From assembly GCA_946184215.1 (NCBI GenBank), contig CAMHER010000030.1, forward strand, positions 1 to 14,890: a stretch of 14,890 nucleotides of DNA. The letters run 5' to 3'. Source of the DNA: an uncultured Clostridia bacterium (GTDB lineage: Bacteria; Bacillota; Clostridia; Oscillospirales; Oscillospiraceae). This document shows positions 13,331-14,890 of this stretch, one piece after another (the stretch's first letter is position 1; each line of letters begins with the position of its first letter). The notes beneath the pieces were generated by a model. It worked only from the letters and a program-made list of their open reading frames with translations, was not told the DNA's origin and ran no database searches. The position numbers and the translations under genes were made by a program.

Positions 13331-14401
13331 TTACTCGCTGTAGCTGACAGTGTAGTTGTCGTTGACAAGGGTAAAGTCCTCGATCAGGCCCTTGGTGCAG
13401 ATGATGCGGTTGTCCTTGGTGATCAGCACCATGTCAAAGCCGCCGCCATCCGTCTTGCCATAGGTGCGCCAGTAGTTGAGCGACTGCACCTCGCCCAGCA
13501 CGAACATGGCCGTGGACAGGCAGTCCGCCATTGTGCCGTCGGCGCAGATGATCGTCGCGGACAGCAGATTGTTGGACACCGGATAGCCGCTCTGCGGCTT
13601 GAGGATATGATGATACGTGTTTCCGGTGGTCACGTCGGTGAAATAGCGCTGATAGCTGCCGGAGGTGACGACGGCCGTCTCGCCTACATTCAGCACACCG
13701 ACATAACCGTTGCCGGAGTTGTTCGGGTCGTCGATGCCGACGCGCCACTGCGTTCCGTCCGGCTTAAGGCCGAGCGTCTGCACGTTTCCGCCCAGGGAAA
13801 TGACGCCGCTGGTCACGCCCGCAGCCTTCATCGCCTCAATGGCCTTGTCGGCGGCGCAGCCCTTGGCAACCGCGCCAAAGCTCATCTCGCCGTATTCCGG
13901 CATGGAGACGGTATAGGTCCCGGAGCTGGGAAAGCTCGTCAGCAGCACACGGTCAAAGCAAACCCGGGTGAGCTCGTCGAGGATCTCATAGTCATAGGGC
14001 ACATAATACTTCTGGTCGATGAAGCCCCAAAGCTTCAAAAGCGGATAAACCGTCAGATCCAGCGCCCCCCCGCTTTGGCTGTAAACCTGCTTGGCAGCTG
14101 TCAGCATATCGGCAACCTGGCCGGGAACGACCACGTTTTCGCCGTTGGCATGGTTGATCGCCCACACCGTGCTGGCCGGGTTTTCGGGGTCAAGCATCGT
14201 GTCCATCGAGCGGATCACGCTCTCCGCTGCGGCAAGGCCGGCATCGCGGTTTTTGCCGTAAGCCACCAGGGTCATGGTCGTATCCATGGCAAAGAGGATC
14301 TGACTGCTCTCCTTCGTCTCGCCGCACGCGGCAAGCGGAAGCATCATCGCCGCGCACAAAAGCGCACAGACGATCCTCAAAAGCTTTTTCTTTCTTTTCA
14401 T
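13331..14401 (-). CDS. apbE: FAD:protein FMN transferase, lipoprotein (ApbE family)
   Basis: The enzyme moves FMN from FAD onto threonine of target flavoproteins (such as Rnf or Nqr subunits and extracytoplasmic flavin reductases) outside the membrane. The 356 residues fit. The signal sequence is basic (KRKKK), then hydrophobic, with lipobox LAAC and Cys26 as the lipid-bearing residue. Motifs: AMDTTMTL (38-45), GALDLTVYPLLKLWGF (112-127), FGAVAKGCAADKA (175-187), ISLGGNV (201-207), HHILKPQSGYPV (264-275), and GTMADCLSTAMFVLG (289-303) with metal-binding Asp293 and Thr297. A GTG two codons upstream (14407) is too close to the ribosome site; the ATG at 14401 with GGAG seven bases ahead is preferred. 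It is first in an operon with recG. No rnf genes are in view, so the target is unknown. Confidence 0.93.
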   Translation of the reverse strand: MKRKKKLLRIVCALLCAAMMLPLAACGETKESSQILFAMDTTMTLVAYGKNRDAGLAAAESVIRSMDTMLDPENPASTVWAINHANGENVVVPGQVADMLTAAKQVYSQSGGALDLTVYPLLKLWGFIDQKYYVPYDYEILDELTRVCFDRVLLTSFPSSGTYTVSMPEYGEMSFGAVAKGCAADKAIEAMKAAGVTSGVISLGGNVQTLGLKPDGTQWRVGIDDPNNSGNGYVGVLNVGETAVVTSGSYQRYFTDVTTGNTYHHILKPQSGYPVSNNLLSATIICADGTMADCLSTAMFVLGEVQSLNYWRTYGKTDGGGFDMVLITKDNRIICTKGLIEDFTLVNDNYTVSYSE

Positions 14402-14464
14402 GTACACACTCCTCTTTTGGGGGAAGTTGTTTATCTATGCGGTCATCTTGACATTGACTTTGTT

Positions 14465-14493
14465 ATTATAACATAGAAAAAAGAAAATGAAAA
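14465..14493 (-). promoter_or_regulatory. Promoter of apbE-recG
   Basis: On the minus strand TTTTCA (-35, 14493-14488), a 17-base spacer and perfect TATAAT (-10, 14470-14465) are present, with an extended TGT in front of it. It lies 64 bases before the apbE ATG and is divergent from the tRNA promoter. Confidence 0.65.
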
Positions 14494-14499
14494 CCGGTA

Positions 14500-14528
14500 T
14501 TTACTTTGCCGCTTTTTTTTGCTATAAT
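14500..14528 (+). promoter_or_regulatory. Promoter of the tRNA-Arg gene
   Basis: TTTACT (14500-14505), a 17-base spacer and perfect TATAAT (14523-14528) lie 19 bases before the first base of the tRNA. The T-rich stretch (14513-14520) lies inside the spacer. Confidence 0.65.
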
Positions 14529-14547
14529 GCTTTGGCAACATGTAAAT

Positions 14548-14596
14548 GCGGCTGTAGCTCAGCTGGATAGAGTGCCAGACTCCGACTCTGGTTGTC
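14548..14596 (+). tRNA. tRNA-Arg (anticodon CCG), truncated before the T-arm
   Basis: The acceptor 5' strand GCGGCTG (14548-14554), TA, D-arm GCTC...GAGT, anticodon stem CCAGA/TCTGG (14575-14579, 14587-14591) with loop CTCCGAC (anticodon CCG, codon CGG) and variable loop TTGTC (14592-14596) are all normal. After 14596 there is no T-stem, no TTCGAAT loop and no acceptor 3' strand (expected CAGCCGC). The following bases are AT-rich and do not fold as a T-arm. As it stands the tRNA cannot work. The break is sharp and marks either an assembly join or a rearrangement. Confidence 0.85.
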
Positions 14597-14890
14597 TATC
14601 ATTGAAATTCGCTTTTTAGAAGAGTTTTAGCCGATATTTTGCAAAATGTTTGGTTTTTATCAACTTATTTGTAATTTTACATTTTTTCCATTTTTTAATG
14701 TCATGTTCTTAAGACGATAATCTAAACCAATTGTAGACATATGGGCTTCTTGAAATGTGTTATCAGTATATCTCATTAAAAAGCATGTTTTTCCTACAGA
14801 TGAATCTCCAAGAAGTAATATCTTATATAAAAATTCTTTTTTTTCGGTCGTCATTATTTTTATAATTTTTTTTGTATAATTAATTATTTT
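14597..14890. other. AT-rich segment foreign to the rest of the window
   Basis: From the tRNA break to the end of the window the sequence is dominated by A and T, with poly-T and poly-A runs (for example 14691-14697 and 14838-14843), in sharp contrast to the GC-rich core. It has no bacterial ribosome site or terminator. It carries the 5' part of a Rab-type GTPase on the minus strand. The stretch 14597-14665 matches neither the tRNA nor the expected GTPase continuation, so the exact join may lie anywhere in it. Confidence 0.7.
14660..14854 (-). CDS. Rab-type small GTPase, N-terminal fragment, eukaryotic-like
   Basis: The 64-residue frame contains the start of a Ras-superfamily Rab protein. 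It has strand 1 FLYKILLLGDSSVGKTCFL with P-loop GDSSVGKT (16-23), RYTDNTF (28-34), and switch I with Thr41 in STIGLDYR (40-47). Strands LKNMTLKNGKNVKLQI (48-63) follow. A Rab would continue with WDTAGQE; instead a Ser and two stops follow, and no WDTAG is found in any frame up to the tRNA. The cut may be an intron, but no clear GT splice site keeps the frame, or it may be a join. The start context (A-rich, no Shine-Dalgarno) and the AT content suit a protozoan. STIGLDYR instead of the animal TIGIDFK reminds me of ciliate Rabs, which is memory rather than a search. Confidence 0.75.
   Translation of the reverse strand: MTTEKKEFLYKILLLGDSSVGKTCFLMRYTDNTFQEAHMSTIGLDYRLKNMTLKNGKNVKLQIS

Noticed and set aside
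14448..14460. TTGACA and TTGACT on the plus strand as -35 boxes
   Set aside because: Distances to the nearest TATA-like sequences (13 and 6 bases to TATAAC) are too short; the tRNA promoter with 17-base spacing is better placed.
1..14890. CRISPR array, insertion sequence or integrase
   Set aside because: No regularly spaced direct repeats, transposase or recombinase motifs were found on either strand.

Overview
The window looks like chromosome from a GC-rich, low-GC-lineage Gram-positive of the class Clostridia. An Oscillospiraceae/Ruminococcaceae-type gut or rumen bacterium fits best. Support: strong AGGAGG-type ribosome sites, GC-rich core genes, a DUF4364 regulator, ammonia-type AsnA, ApbE as a lipoprotein, and a conserved clostridial protein of unknown function. 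The taxon is inferred from gene content and not proven.

Left part (1-2460, visibly less GC-rich). The 3' end of a tmRNA (ssrA) and its terminator open the window. They are followed by a two-gene module: a four-helix-bundle S23/Avd-like protein and an orphan protein with a ParB-fold-like GHTR motif, overlapping by ATGA. A long pyrimidine/purine inverted repeat precedes the module and a strong terminator closes it. A degenerate copy of the tmRNA T-loop lies at its far end, so this may be a small inserted island. Next comes a minus-strand PrsW-like intramembrane protease with its own promoter, then about 330 bp without a gene. That gap holds a sequence resembling the XerD half of a Firmicutes dif site and several small hairpins.

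Core part (2462-14547). pfkA (minus) is divergent from a large SF2 helicase with a membrane-spanning C-terminal region (plus). Class II fumarase fumC (plus) follows behind a perfect inverted repeat. A MerR-family regulator (minus) has a textbook 19-bp-spacer promoter, suggesting self-control. asnA and an upstream DUF4364 winged-helix gene form a minus-strand operon. A plus-strand conserved gene of unknown function is divergent from that operon. apbE and recG form a tight minus-strand pair. Almost every unit ends in a clear hairpin terminator, and several convergent pairs share one.

Right end (14500-14890). A good promoter drives a tRNA-Arg(CCG) whose sequence is normal from the acceptor stem through the variable loop. 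It then breaks off before the T-arm and runs into very AT-rich DNA. That DNA encodes, on the minus strand, the first 63 residues of a eukaryotic Rab-type small GTPase (P-loop and switch I), ending before the WDTAG motif. A bacterial tRNA cut in half and joined to protozoan-like DNA is most simply a chimeric assembly, possibly from a ciliate-containing rumen or gut sample. Real transfer is not excluded.

Metabolically the core genes cover glycolysis (PfkA), fumarate/malate interconversion (FumC), asparagine synthesis from aspartate and ammonia (AsnA), flavinylation of extracytoplasmic proteins (ApbE) and replication-fork repair (RecG). No CRISPR array, insertion sequence or integrase gene was seen.
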